A stretch of 64,000 nucleotides of DNA from Spinacia oleracea (Eukaryota; Streptophyta; Magnoliopsida; Caryophyllales; Amaranthaceae), in contig NC_079492.1 in assembly GCF_020520425.1 (NCBI RefSeq), positions 110,643,157 through 110,707,156 of the forward strand. The letters run 5' to 3'. This document shows, piece by piece, positions 1-10,674 of the stretch (its first letter is position 1; the number at the start of each line of letters is the position of its first letter). Made by a program: the position numbers and the translations under genes. Under the pieces are notes generated by a model. It was given only the letters and a program-made list of their open reading frames with translations, ran no database searches and was not told the DNA's origin.

Positions 1-344
1 ATAAGTTAAAATAAGTTTAGAAAAAAGAAGTGAATAGAAAAAGAAGTGGGTTGTCAGGTTAACAACATTTGGAAGGCTTCCATAAAAGTAACAAGATAAT
101 AAAGGTCGCTTCTACTATTGTTTGAGACGAGGGTTAATACATAATCCGATATCTAGGTAAGTTGAAGGGAATTAGATGTACTTTATTAGGGGATTTGAAG
201 GGAATTGCAATCAAACAGTAGTTGATAACTTGATGTACACACTTGTATTCTGAAAGTGAAAAAGGTTGAGAATGTTTGCTAATTAAGCTGAAGGTTTAAG
301 GTACAAAATGCATTAGTGATGATCCTTAATTTTAAAGGGAAGAT
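1..344. other. 3' flank of the cis-prenyltransferase gene
   Basis: AT-rich sequence downstream of the minus-strand cis-prenyltransferase stop codon. It probably includes that gene's 3' UTR. I see no other coding or repeat structure in it. Confidence 0.5.
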
Positions 345-3300
345 TCATAATCGGCCTCCAAAACGTCTCCCTCTTGTCTGAAAAGACTGTAATGCTGCTA
401 TGAACTCAGATTCTCCAAATTCAGGCCAGAGAGTTTTAGTGAAGTAGAGTTCAGAGTAGGCCAATTGCCAGAGCAAGAAGTTGCTGATTCTCAGCTCACC
501 ACTAGTTCGAATGAGTAAATCAGGGGAAGGGGTAATGGTGATCTTGGTTTGTAGCTCCTGCTCGATAAGAGTTTCAGACACATCGTCAGGCTCGATAAGG
601 CCCTTACGAACTTTCATACTGATGTTTTTGCATGCTTGCACTATATCGTTCTTCCCACTATAACTAACTGCAAATATTACATGTGTTTTGGTGTTGTCCT
701 TTGTCGCTGCTTTCACATCTTCAATCACTTCCTGTAAGTCGATAGAGAGCATAGATGTATCTCCGATTGTGGAGATTCTTATTCCTTGCCTGTTGATCCA
801 CGTACATTCATTCTAATCTAATACCATAGAATTATAATTTCATATTACTAAAAGTACTAACCTAATCAAGTTATGCCGTTCATTCACCAACATCTTATGA
901 AACCGCAACATCACAAACTTGATTTCAGCCTGTAAGAAAAAAATATCATCTTCATGCTCATTAAAATTAGATTAATTAGGTCCTCAATTCAAATGCTTGT
1001 GTAGATATTTTTTCGAGTTCTAAACACATCACATAACACCTATTGTAAAAATATCTACCGAGATAGTCAAGGAACTTCTAAAGGACCAAAAATATATCAC
1101 AAATTCTTATTTACAAGGGTTGTACAATAATTATTGTACACCAGTTAAATCAAAATGCTTAAAAGTTATGCTTATATATGTTAAATTTATCTATTTTGTA
1201 GTGATAATTTTTTTCATTTTAATAAAACTTATTTTATCAAAATCACTAATAATGTATAAAATTAATCATTTAATCCTTTAAAATGTTTATCTATCAACTT
1301 TTTTTTACTAATATAAAAGTTAATTAAAACTAGGTTAAAGTTACAAAAAAATGGGTTAAAGTTATGTTAGGGTACAATAAATTTATTGTACATCTTGTGC
1401 GCGCAAGACCTTTTGAAAATATATTATGCCTTATGCACCCTATCTGATAATCTGTATCCACAAGAGTTTTTGAATCTGTTTAAGAACTCAAAGTTCCTTT
1501 ATTTGACTTCTCTGTGACAAGTTCATGGACTTGTTGCGTTAAATACAGGTCTAGGCCGCACCCGTTCATCAAGAGAGAGAGTCCACTTAACAAGTCCAAA
1601 GGAGGTTCCACCTTAAAACTATATGGTAATAAGGGGAGTAGCCTATTGGCCTTATTAAGTGATTAACTCTCTTCTCTTTTGTCAATGAGACTCTCACACG
1701 TGATATTTCATGGGTCGGATCTTAACATGTTGTTAGACATGAGTAGTTTATGGACTTATTGTTAGACAAAAGTAACTAAAAATAACATATAATATCTATG
1801 GTAATGAAACTTATCTCAAACATGGTGTTTTTCTTCATAAATTTATATTCACATCCAATACTACTTCTCAAATCGTAATGAATGGCAATGGAAATTTATG
1901 GGAAAAAAAGAGATAATTTTGAGTAAAGTATCATTATCTTACCGACTACCAAATTAGCCGTAAAAGTTTTACAATGGCCATTGTTAGGAAAGAGTTGAAA
2001 GAGGTAACTTTTTAACACTTGTCTACAGAGAAAGTATTACCGCATTAGATTAACAAATCCTTTCGTACCAGTCTCTTCGGAGACATCTGATAAAATTAGA
2101 AAAACAAATCCTTTTGGTACCCAACACGGAACACGTCATCAAACATGTCAAAGACAGTTAGACAACATTTCATAGTGATTTTCGAGTATCATCTATACTA
2201 ATATATTAAAAGGCGTTTTGAGGTTCGAACACCAGACCTCAAGTGTGGATGATAATTCTCATTACCATCTTAACCAACCACCAATTGTGGTTTATCTCTT
2301 CATATTAATTTATAAATAAATGTTCACATGAAGTCTAAAACAAATAAATTTGTATGTGACTTTTTAATGTCTATGGACTATTTTGAAAAGAAAAAACATT
2401 AAATCATTATAACAACCATGAAGAAACAACCATGAAGAAACATAATGTACTTCAGTGGTCAGTGCTATTCAAGACTTCTTCATATATGGTGAAATGCCTA
2501 CTCAGGTAAATTGTGCTCTAGTTACTCTTATTCCAAAAATGACTAATGCTTCTCAGTTGAAGGAATACAGGCCAATTGCTTGTTGCTCCGTGCTTTATAA
2601 AATTATTTCCACGATCATTTCTAATAGAATGCAACAGGTTATTCCCGATATTATAAGTGACACTCAATCAGCCTTTGTTAAAGGCAGATTGATCTTTGAT
2701 AATATAATTCTCAGCCATGAATTGGTAAAGGGTTATGGAAGGAAAAACATTTCTCCTCAGTGTATGCTCAAAATTGATCTCCAAAAAGCCTATGATTCCG
2801 TCGAGTGGCCATTCATTCACCATCTGCTTCTTTTTCTTGGCTTTCCATCCAAGTTTGTAAACTGGAATATGAGTTGTCTTAAAACAGTTTCATATACTTT
2901 CAACGTAAATGGTTATCTTACCATTTCTTTTGAGGCTAAGAAGGGTTTAAGACAAGGAGATCCCTTATCTCCATACCTTTTTGTGATATGCATGGAGTAT
3001 CTGAATAGGTGCTTATGCCTATTAAAAGATTCACGAGAGTTCCATTACCATCCAAGGTGTAAGAAGCTGAATATCACTCACGTATGTTTTGCTGACGATC
3101 TACTTTTATTCTCTAGAGGAGACAGTCAATCTGTCAGAAGCTTATTCACTGCCTTTGAGAAATTCTCTACAGCTTCAGGTCTGAAAGCTAACCTCAGCAA
3201 AAGCTCTATTTATTTTGCTGGAGTTCCAGACCACATCCAGGCTTATATTCTAAACGAATTTCAGTTCTCTGTTGGTTCTCTCCCCTTCAAGTATTTGGGG

Positions 3301-5738
3301 GTCCCTCTCTCATCCAGAAAGCTGAGTGTTATACAATGTCAACCCCTTATTAAGAAAATCCTAGATAGAATTGAGAATTGGTCTTCGAGGTTTCTTTCTT
3401 ATGCCGGAAGGGTTCAGTTGATCAAGGCTGTTCTTTGCAGCATTCAAACATATTGGTGCCAAGTATTTCTAATTCCTAAAAAGGTTCTCAAGCTTCTACA
3501 GGCTGCCTGCAGAACCTTTTTATGGACAGGCAAATCCGGTGCTTCAAAGAGGGTGTTAGTGTCTTGGGATACTCTTTGCTTACCTAAGAGTGCGGGTGGT
3601 TGGAACCTTACAGATATGTTCACTTGGAATCATTTAGCTATCAGCAAGCTGCTCTGGAATCTTGCTAGGAAAAAAGACACGCTTTGGATCAAATGGGTTC
3701 ATATGTACTATATTAAAAACAATGACATTACTCAGATGAAACCTCCTCCTCAAGCTTCCTGGGTAATCAGAAAGATCTTTGGTGCTATTAGTTGGCTTGA
3801 AGAAGTTTGCAATCACAATAACTACTTGAACAGTGAAACTTTTGTGATAAAGCAGATATATAAGGAGATAAAAGGCGTTGACAGTCGAGTTCCTTGGTGG
3901 AAAATACTGTGTAATACTCCCGCACCACCAAAATGCATCTTTATTTGCTGGCTTGCTATTCTAGGAAGACTGGCTACATGTGATAGATTGGCTAAATTTG
4001 GAGTGCAGTGCTCAGATTTATGTGGCTTATGTGGTAGTGTTGGTGAGACGTTGAATCATTTATTCTTTGATTGTTCTGTTAGTGCTGCAGTTTGGGGCAA
4101 GATTTTGGACTGGTTAGGTTATTCCAGGAAACCAGAGAATTGGCAACAGGAAATGCAAAGAGTTAACAGTGAATTCAACAAAAACAATGCTACACACCAA
4201 CTCTATAGATTGGCTCTAGTTATTTCTGTTTACCATCTGTGGAAAGAGATAAACAATAGAGTTTTCAAGAAGAATCTACAAACTGTTGAGGGTCTTGTTA
4301 GACAAATACAATACATGGTTTGTATTAGAATTTTCAATGTACACAAGCTATGTAAGGTAGCTAAATAGATTGGTTTAGGTTTGTTTGGTTGTTCTCTCTA
4401 GGTGGGGAACCTTCCTAGAAGGGTTGCCTCTCCAGTCTTGACAACTCTCTCCTTGTTTTTGGTGTTTTGCTGGTCTTTTTTTCCAGCTTTGATAAATAAA
4501 AAAGCATAGAAGGAAAATTTATCAAAAAAAGAATCAACTATAGGATTGCCTTACATAGCTGCATATATATCTAATTTTTTTGTTTGTTAATTTGACGCAC
4601 TTAGTTCCATGAGAAAACAAATTATACAAATTGTAAGATGATATGATTGAAAACTTACTTGCCATGATAAATGACTTAGCATGTCTGTGTTTGACGAAAT
4701 TAACGGATATTTTTCATTCTAGAGAATACAAGTATTTTGGTCAAGTATTGAGCTCAAGAAAAATCTAAAACTTTAGTTATTCAATGTAGCAACCGGGGCA
4801 TCGCCCGGGCCACACACTAGTTTTACCTCAAAACAAAACAATATTCCATCTGTTTTAGAATAACTGACACGCGTTCAAGCAACATAGTACTTCAATTCCA
4901 TAAGTTTACCTTGCAAGTCATGATTCCTTTACAAATTTTTATGTACGGCGATCTTATACAAAAGATCATCTTGGTGTCATATAAGTTAAAGAATGAAATC
5001 AATTAGTTAAGCACTGGAACTAATTAGTTAAGCCCTGAAACCAATTAGTTAAAAAATGAAACTAATAAATTAAAAACTAAAACTAATTAGTTAAACAATC
5101 AAAATAATTTTTCCGATAAGACGATTTTACACAAAAGTTACCGTAATCACTTTGGGTTAAGCATTTCAAATATTGGATAAAAAAAAAATAAAGGCAAAGA
5201 AGAGATAAGCACTAACTTTGGGGCGACTCCAATTTTCAGACGAGAACAAGAAAAAGGTGGCAACTTTGATGCCCCATTTAACACACAAGCCCATTACTTG
5301 AAGCAAAGTCTTAAGCCCAGCCTCATGACCCGCCTCAGAACCAAGCCCTCTAAGCTCAGCCCATCTCCTATTCCCATCCAATATCAGCGCCACGTGTCCT
5401 GGCATCAGCTCTCGCTGGAGACACACCGGAAGCTCTGTCTCCGGCGATTTCCCAGTATCTGGTTGAACTTTCCCGGCCATCGCATTTTCTGGTAAGGAGG
5501 AGAAGAAGAAATGGGCCCGAAAATTCAGAATGGACCCGGGAAGATGATTGTTGAAATGAGTATGAACATGATTAGGGAGGTAAGATTGGAGTTTAGAAGA
5601 GAGATTAAGAGTAGAGTTTGAGAGCGGTATTGCAGCTCGAGGGTGCAAAAATCTTGTGATTATCATTTTTTGTCTTCCCAATTTGAGTTTTGAGAAACTG
5701 CTAATATTAGATCTCGAGTTTCCGTATTCCCTATACAA
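345..5738 (-). CDS. cis-prenyltransferase (dehydrodolichyl/polyprenyl diphosphate synthase family), 3 exons
   Basis: Members of this family add isopentenyl diphosphate units in cis to an allylic primer, making dolichols or other polyprenyl diphosphates. Exons read on the minus strand are 5738-5217, 929-862 and 789-345 (522+68+445 nt, 345 codons including stop). Both introns have GT donors and AG acceptors and the frame is kept across both. Exon 1 has the family signature HVALILDGNRRWA, with the catalytic Asp in DGN, then the FSSENWSRP motif. The last exon has the C-terminal signature RTSGELRISNFLLWQ..YSELYF..LWPEF. The first Met gives 344 aa; a Met 24 residues later (5666) gives 320 aa and begins a Ser-rich, basic stretch resembling a plastid or mitochondrial transit peptide, so the true start is uncertain. 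Intron 1 (930-5216) is inflated by a Helitron and a LINE. The gene looks intact; the exact product chain length cannot be told. Confidence 0.9.
930..2191. other. intron 1 of the cis-prenyltransferase gene, 3' portion
   Basis: AT-rich intronic sequence between exon 2 and the Helitron insertion. No further coding signal or clear repeat is seen here. Confidence 0.5.
2225..2300 (-). repeat. tRNA-like (SINE-like) segment in the Helitron 5' region
   Basis: Read on the minus strand there is a box A-like TTGGTTAAGATGG and, about 35 bases later, a box B-like GTTCGAACCTC. This resembles the tRNA-derived head of plant SINEs, but no cloverleaf folds cleanly and no tail is seen. Confidence 0.3.
2446..4535 (+). 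mobile_element. 5'-truncated LINE (non-LTR retrotransposon)
   Basis: The element starts abruptly in the middle of a reverse transcriptase domain and ends with an A-rich tail near 4500-4535, the usual structure after incomplete target-primed reverse transcription. The endonuclease and gag-like ORF1 are missing. I could not find a convincing target-site duplication. It sits within the Helitron, so it inserted later. Confidence 0.75.
2455..4368 (+). pseudogene. LINE reverse transcriptase, N-terminally truncated
   Basis: A 637-residue uninterrupted reading frame with non-LTR reverse transcriptase blocks: LVTLIPK and YRPIACCSVLYKIIS near the start, SAFVKGRLIFDNIIL, the LRQGDPLSPYLF block and the catalytic FADDLLLF box around residues 208-220. 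After the palm and thumb comes a zf-RVT type C-terminal region with Cys/His pairs (CGLCGSVGETLNHLFFDC). It has no AUG at the start: the frame opens just after an in-frame stop at 2443-2445 with a GTG, so this is a truncated remnant and not a translated gene. The lack of stops over 1.9 kb suggests a fairly recent insertion. Confidence 0.85.
4821..5216. other. intron 1 of the cis-prenyltransferase gene, 5' portion
   Basis: Intronic AT-rich DNA between the Helitron and exon 1. Around 4985-5100 there is a degenerate, roughly 30-base repeat built on 'aattagttaa'. Nothing coding is seen. Confidence 0.5.
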
Positions 5739-6045
5739 ATTCGGCTTGCAACTTGCAAGTGAACTGAAGGCATACGACTTTTTTCATTTATTTATTTGGT
5801 GTACTTAATCCGCCTTCTTTTAAATTGATTAAATTTGAATTGACTTTAACTTTGTAGATCTTAATGAACTAAATTAGACTTTCTATAATGTTTTTTTTAT
5901 ATACCAATGACTCAATGAGGATTTAAATCCAAAACTAGACGTTTTTTATAATGATAAAATGAAATAAAATGAATAATATTGAATTTATTGACCTAAATTA
6001 AATTGAATTGGAATTCTAAATAAAGATCCAAAAACAAAATGCCTT
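5739..6045. other. upstream region of the cis-prenyltransferase gene
   Basis: AT-rich DNA directly upstream of exon 1 that should hold the promoter. No unambiguous TATA box or other element can be assigned by eye. Confidence 0.4.
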
Positions 6046-6802
6046 AGGGGGTGTTTGGTTATGAGTGGTTTGAGGGAAAAATAACTTTTTGGGGTGAGTT
6101 AGAGTTTTGACCTTTAGAAAAAGCTAATTGGAGTGTTTGGTTAGGAGATGATTGGAAGAGAGTTTTGGGGTGAAAAAGCTAATTTTGAAAAAGCTCAATA
6201 TAGGAGCTTTTTGCAATTAGAGGTTTGTGAAAGTTGATGAAAATGACTATTTTGTCCTACTATTGCCTATAATTACAACAACTATCAACCTTGTTACCCT
6301 ACATATTTTTCTCCTAAACACATTACTCACACTTTATTTTTCATTTCACCATATTTACTAGATTCGTGTTTTGTTGTAATAAATTTTATATTAGTACTTT
6401 GAACCAATCGAACTATATTGCAATAATGCTTAAAATATCATTAGTAATATTTCTCTATTGAAAAATATATATTATTGAAAATTTTAAATTAAGAATATCT
6501 TTTTTTTTTAAAAAAAAAATTTATTTTATCTAGTATATGTTTATTAGAAAAATATAAAGAGAAAAAAAAATTAACACGTAAACTATTTGTCTAATATTAA
6601 TAAGAAACAAAGTATGTCATGTCCTTAATGGTCATTTTACATATTAAACAGCTAACATCTATCATCTAATTTACCAAACACTTTTACACAAACAGCTAAT
6701 GCAACCAGCTAGTCAAATCAGCTAATGCAAACAGCTAATGGCTAACAGCTAGTCAAACCAGCTATCAGCTAACAGCTAACAACTCCTAACCAAACAAGGC
6801 CT
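6046..6802. mobile_element. hAT-like MITE
   Basis: The ends are inverted: GGGGGTGTTTGGTTA on the left and TAACCAAACAAGGCC on the right. The interior has repeats of AGCTAAT/ACAGCTA near the right end and no coding capacity. The GTGTTTGGTT terminus is common in hAT-type plant MITEs. I could not settle an exact 8-bp target duplication, so the boundaries may be off by a few bases. Confidence 0.55.
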
Positions 6803-7397
6803 AAGTATTTTGGGATAGTGTAATTAATGTAATACAAAGTAGTCGTTTTTCTTCTTTCCTTTCTTTCCTTTAAGTTATGTGATTTTCCAACATGTATCCA
6901 CAATCACCTACTAAGATTAATTAGCTTATATACTTAAAAGAACCGTTCCTATTTTAAAAATATACTCCCTCCATACCTTATGTATTTTTTCCATTTTCTT
7001 TTAAGGAGTCCCAAAATGATATTTCTATTTTTTTTTTTTCCTTTTCAATCTCCTCTTTGTAATTTTAACATTGTTGTTCTATTGGTTTATCAATAAAAGA
7101 CTTTTTAATCTTATTGGTTGGTTTAAGTTTGGATGGATTAATAATGTGCCATTTTTATTCCTTAAATTCTATTGGCTCAAATTCGTACAACTATTTTGTT
7201 ATCTTGTGAAAAATTAATTAAAAAACAACAATTTCCCATAAAGTAACAACAATAATACTTAATCTTGTAATGTTCTCTTTTCCTTAATAAGAGCGTAAAA
7301 TGGCAAACGGAAAAAACATTTAGATACGGTGTTATTCTGATCAACTATTATTGCAAATTAGCTATGAAAAGGCAATGTTGGGTAAAAAATATTGTGG
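6803..7397. other. intergenic DNA
   Basis: AT-rich DNA without a gene. One isolated CTCCCTCC motif near 6964 resembles a Stowaway end but has no inverted partner at a suitable distance. Confidence 0.5.
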
Positions 7398-7473
7398 CGA
7401 CCACAGTGGGGGAGTCGAACCCACGACCTTTTGATCCGAAGTCAAACGCGCTAATCCACTGCGCTATGCGGTC
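7398..7473 (-). tRNA. tRNA-Arg (anticodon TCG), with an unusual T arm
   Basis: Read on the minus strand, the sequence folds as an acceptor stem GACCGCA/TGTGGTC, a D arm GCGC...GCGC and an anticodon stem TTTGA/TCAAA enclosing CTTCGGA (anticodon TCG). The T arm is GTGGG, TTCGACT, CCCCCAC. A normal T arm would have three Cs before AC; here there are five, giving a 76-nt gene with a 9-nt T loop instead of 7. It may be a functional variant or a decaying copy. No intron is present, and the CCA is not encoded, as expected in plants. Confidence 0.75.
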
Positions 7474-7750
7474 ACTGTTGATGACCTTTCTGAAAGCTAA
7501 AAGTATTTATCTATTTAGACAGAACTATAAATGTTAACACAAAGCAAAAAACTACGACGTGAAAATAAAGTTGAAGAAGATGTCTATAAATATATACTTC
7601 ATCCATTCTTATTTACATAACATAATTGGATTTTGGACACTATTCACACAATCTCATTTGATTTTTTTTGTGATTTATATTTAAAAAAAATCTAATTGTG
7701 TGCAACTTTTTATAATTTTTTCTTATCCATAATTGAATATATCTATACTA

Positions 7751-8081
7751 CTCCCTCCGTCTCTTAATACTCGCACCGGTTTGACCGGTGCGGAGTTTAA
7801 GACATTTGAATTGACTTATTAATTTAATGGGTGTTAGTTAATAGTGGTGTATTTTTTTTTTAATATAGTTAGTGGGAAATGTGTAGGAGGTGGGGAGTGG
7901 TGAGTGGGGGTGTGAATTTTTAAATGATTTTTTTGTAGGGAATAGGGGTGTATGTGGTGTTAATAAGTAAGTGGTGGAAAATAATATAATATTGGTATAA
8001 ATTTCCATTTATAAAAGCGGTGCAAATATTAAGGGACGACCCAAAAAAGAAAGCGGTGCGAGTATTAACGGACGGAGGGAG
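7751..8081. mobile_element. Stowaway MITE
   Basis: Terminal inverted repeats of about 30 bp start with CTCCCTCCGTC and end with GACGGAGGGAG. They are flanked by TA on each side (7749-7750 and 8082-8083), the target duplication of Tc1/mariner Stowaway elements. It is 331 bp with no coding capacity. Confidence 0.85.
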
Positions 8082-8192
8082 TAATATATTAAAAGGTATT
8101 GTAACAAATTATACATGTCCCGTGTCACCCCGTATTAGAACTAGAACCATGTCACAGTCACATATTTAGTAAGTATCATTACAACAAAAATA

Positions 8193-8887
8193 GGAAAATT
8201 TGTCAATTACTACCTAGGTGTTAAGTGACTTTGCGAATTACTACCTACCTTTTTAAAAGTTGTTAATTACTACCTATGTATTTAGTTATTGTTGTCAACT
8301 ACTACCTTAGCCTATATTTCGGTCAATTAGTCAATAATTATATCATATCAATTGTTAATCATACTTTAATTATTCTAATTAATTCATTAAAAGTTTAAAA
8401 AAATCCAAAACTAATTAAATAAGATAATCCGAAAATAACCAAAAATATTAATCTCCCTCAAACTAAAGTTTTAGAAATTACCAAAAATATTTGAGATTCT
8501 TTTTTGGAAAAAATAATTTCAGAATTTTTTTTCGGGATTTATCATTTTGAAATTTTTCCGAAATTACCCAATTTTTTTTTTTAATTTTTTAAAGATCCAT
8601 AACAGCAATCCGAAAAAAAAGGTTCAACTTTTTTTTTTTTGGATAATTTTTAATTTTGTGTAATTTTTGGGATTTAATTTGAGAATTTTTTTGGATTTAA
8701 ATATTTATTTATTAATTAAAATGATTAAATTATAATTAAATGTTAATTATAATATCATTAGTGGACTAATTGGAATAAGGTAGCAATTGACAACAATAAC
8801 TAAACACCTAGGTAGTATAACTTTTAACAAAATAGGTAGTAATTCGCAAAGTACCTAATGACCTAGGTAGTAATTGGCAAATTTTCC
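8193..8887. mobile_element. MULE-type MITE with about 115-bp terminal inverted repeats
   Basis: The element begins GGAAAATTTG and ends CAAATTTTCC. The inverted repeats extend over about 115 bp (8193-8310 against 8770-8887), built on 'aattactacct' blocks, with scattered mismatches. A perfect 9-bp direct repeat ACAAAAATA flanks both sides (8184-8192 and 8888-8896). Long inverted repeats with 9-bp target duplications are typical of Mutator-like elements. No transposase is encoded in its 695 bp. Confidence 0.8.
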
Positions 8888-8975
8888 ACAAAAATATGTT
8901 AATACAAATATGACAAACAAGTATATAAATAATCAGTCGTACTAACTTAGCCAAGTATTTTTTGTGCTTTATTAA

Positions 8976-9238
8976 TCTATATTATTATACTTAACTTAAA
9001 AGATGAGTGATTAATTTTACTACTCTTATCATTATGCAATAATTACAAGAGACACTTTAAATTTTATTAAAGAAATAACTAGCAACTTAATTTTGTGGGT
9101 TTTGAATATATTTTTTTTCCATTTGCGACAGATAAAAATAATTTTCTTTTACGCAAGTTTTTTTTTTTAAAAAAAAAGTTGAACATACATATATTATTCA
9201 AAGTAGCTATCCGGGACATCGCTCGGGTAACACTCTAG
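8976..9238 (+). mobile_element. short non-autonomous Helitron
   Basis: It starts TCTATATTATTATACTTAAC and ends in a GC-rich hairpin (CCGGGACATCGCTCGGG) followed by a tail ending in CTAG. It sits between host A and T. At 263 bp it contains no gene. Its 3' end closely resembles that of the Helitron at 4820. Confidence 0.6.
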
Positions 9239-9443
9239 TTAATGTATGAAATTGTGCATTGGTAAATATCCTAAATAATTATGTCATTTGAAAAAGAATA
9301 GAGGGAGTATTATATTTTTTGGGATAGAAATCCATAGATACATATAACGAATACTTAAGAAGACAAAAAAGTTGCAATTTGGAGATTACTTTAATTTGGG
9401 TTAAAAATGACTTTATGAAACAAACATTGATATCAACCAAAAA

Positions 9444-9516
9444 TGGAGATGCGGGGTATCGATCCCCGTACCTCTCGCATGCTAAGCGAGCGCTCTACCA
9501 TCTGAGCTACATCCCC
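9444..9516 (-). tRNA. tRNA-Ala (anticodon AGC)
   Basis: On the minus strand this folds as a complete 73-nt cloverleaf: acceptor GGGGATG/CATCTCC with a G-T type pair, D arm GCTC...GAGC, anticodon stem CTCGC/GCGAG with anticodon AGC, T arm CGGGG-ATCGATA-CCCCG and discriminator A. It has no intron. All conserved positions look normal, so it is very likely a working nuclear gene. Confidence 0.95.
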
Positions 9517-10551
9517 TACCTGACTAAGACACAAGGTTTTTACAATTTGAATAATTTTATTTCTAGGCAGGTTTTTCCTTTTAAATTGATTGTCAAGATA
9601 TAATTCATGGTAAGTATAGTTCGTGAATCATTCATTAGACATAACTTTAAAATGTAAAACGTAATCCAATTATCCTAATTCCTAAATAATACGTAGTAGC
9701 TTAGCGCAATATAATTCATTATGATATTTTCAAAAAAAATAAAAAATATACCACAATATTATGCATAATACTTCTATCTTAAATAAGTATTCGTGTTGAA
9801 AGAGTTAGAAAATGAAGCTTTTCGGCCTAGGTCAATAATATGCATTCTTACCATTGGCAATCCTAGATAAGATTGGGTACGATTGAACACGGATGACGCG
9901 TAGAATAGATACCCAGTGACTGCTGGAGGGGGTAGACTGGTAAGGGGTCATCAAGGAGAAGTACATGAGATATTTGCGTTGAATTGTAGTAAATGCTCGT
10001 GTACTAGAGCTAAGTTATTGGTAGTGTTACAAGGCTGCCTTGAGTGTAGCTTGGCAAGGGGGTCAAAATAAAAATATAACCTCTAAATAAATAGAGGGCT
10101 GCAAGTGGTAATGTGGTATATGTGACCCCTAAAATATATGGAGGGAGTACACGTTAAAAAATTGGGTGAAATAATAATGTCTATAATTTCTTTTTTTTTT
10201 GTTATGAATATAAAATGGTAAATGATAACAGTAGATAACATATATATTTTAGATTTTTACACATATAATTTGTTGGCTATTAATTTTGTAAAATATTTAG
10301 AAAATAGTCAATTAAATCCAGATAATCTATCCAAAATCCTCCTAAAACATCTCATTTCCATCCGTGAGTACCTAATTCTACGTGCTTCCTTGCTCTTTCT
10401 CTCTCTGTACCCCCTAATCCGTCTCCCAAAGAACAAAATTCGATCTTAACTATGAAATCTGAAAATACTGAATGAAATTCGTTGTTTGTTATCGTTCATA
10501 TCATAAACGTAAACTTGAGTTAATAAAATCATTTCTTGTTCTTCCACAAAC
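9517..10551. other. intergenic DNA upstream of EXO70
   Basis: About 1 kb of AT-rich DNA. A GGAGGGAGTA motif at 10139-10149 resembles one end of a Stowaway-like element without a partner. The final few hundred bases should include the EXO70 promoter, but no element can be assigned. Confidence 0.45.
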
Positions 10552-10553
10552 AA

Positions 10554-10607
<54 letters not shown>
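10552..10607. repeat. (ATT)n microsatellite
   Basis: About 18 perfect ATT units lie roughly 70 bases upstream of the EXO70 start codon, probably in its 5' UTR or core promoter. Confidence 0.95.
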
Positions 10608-10674
10608 CCATTCCAAACCATCATCAACACCTAATTCCTTGTATATGCAATAATAGAATAATTAACAAGCTATC

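Larger units (their letters stand above)
2192..4820 (+). mobile_element. Helitron (non-autonomous) interrupted by a LINE
   Basis: The left end reads TCTATACTAATATATTAAAA, the typical plant Helitron 5' terminus beginning with TC. The right end has a short hairpin (CCGGG-GCATCG-CCCGG) followed by a tail ending in CTAG at 4820. The host bases are A on the left and T on the right, the AT target expected of Helitrons, and there is no target duplication. No Rep/helicase gene is present, so it is non-autonomous. Most of its interior is the LINE fragment. It lies in intron 1 of the minus-strand cis-prenyltransferase gene. Confidence 0.7.
7742..9238 (+). mobile_element. possible Helitron remnant interrupted by Stowaway and MULE MITEs
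   Basis: Removing the Stowaway MITE at 7751-8081 rejoins TCTATACTA with ATATATTAAAAGG, matching the 5' end of the Helitron at 2192. The nearest downstream Helitron-like 3' end is the hairpin plus CTAG at 9238, but another Helitron-like start lies at 8976, so it is uncertain which start pairs with that end. Confidence 0.4.

Noticed and set aside
9379-9603. 74-codon frame over the tRNA-Ala gene
   Set aside because: It is the antisense reading of the tRNA.
6962-10150. Isolated CTCCCTCC/GGAGGGAG motifs at 6964, 9299 and 10139 as further Stowaway elements
   Set aside because: No inverted partner with TA duplications at a sensible distance could be found for any of them.
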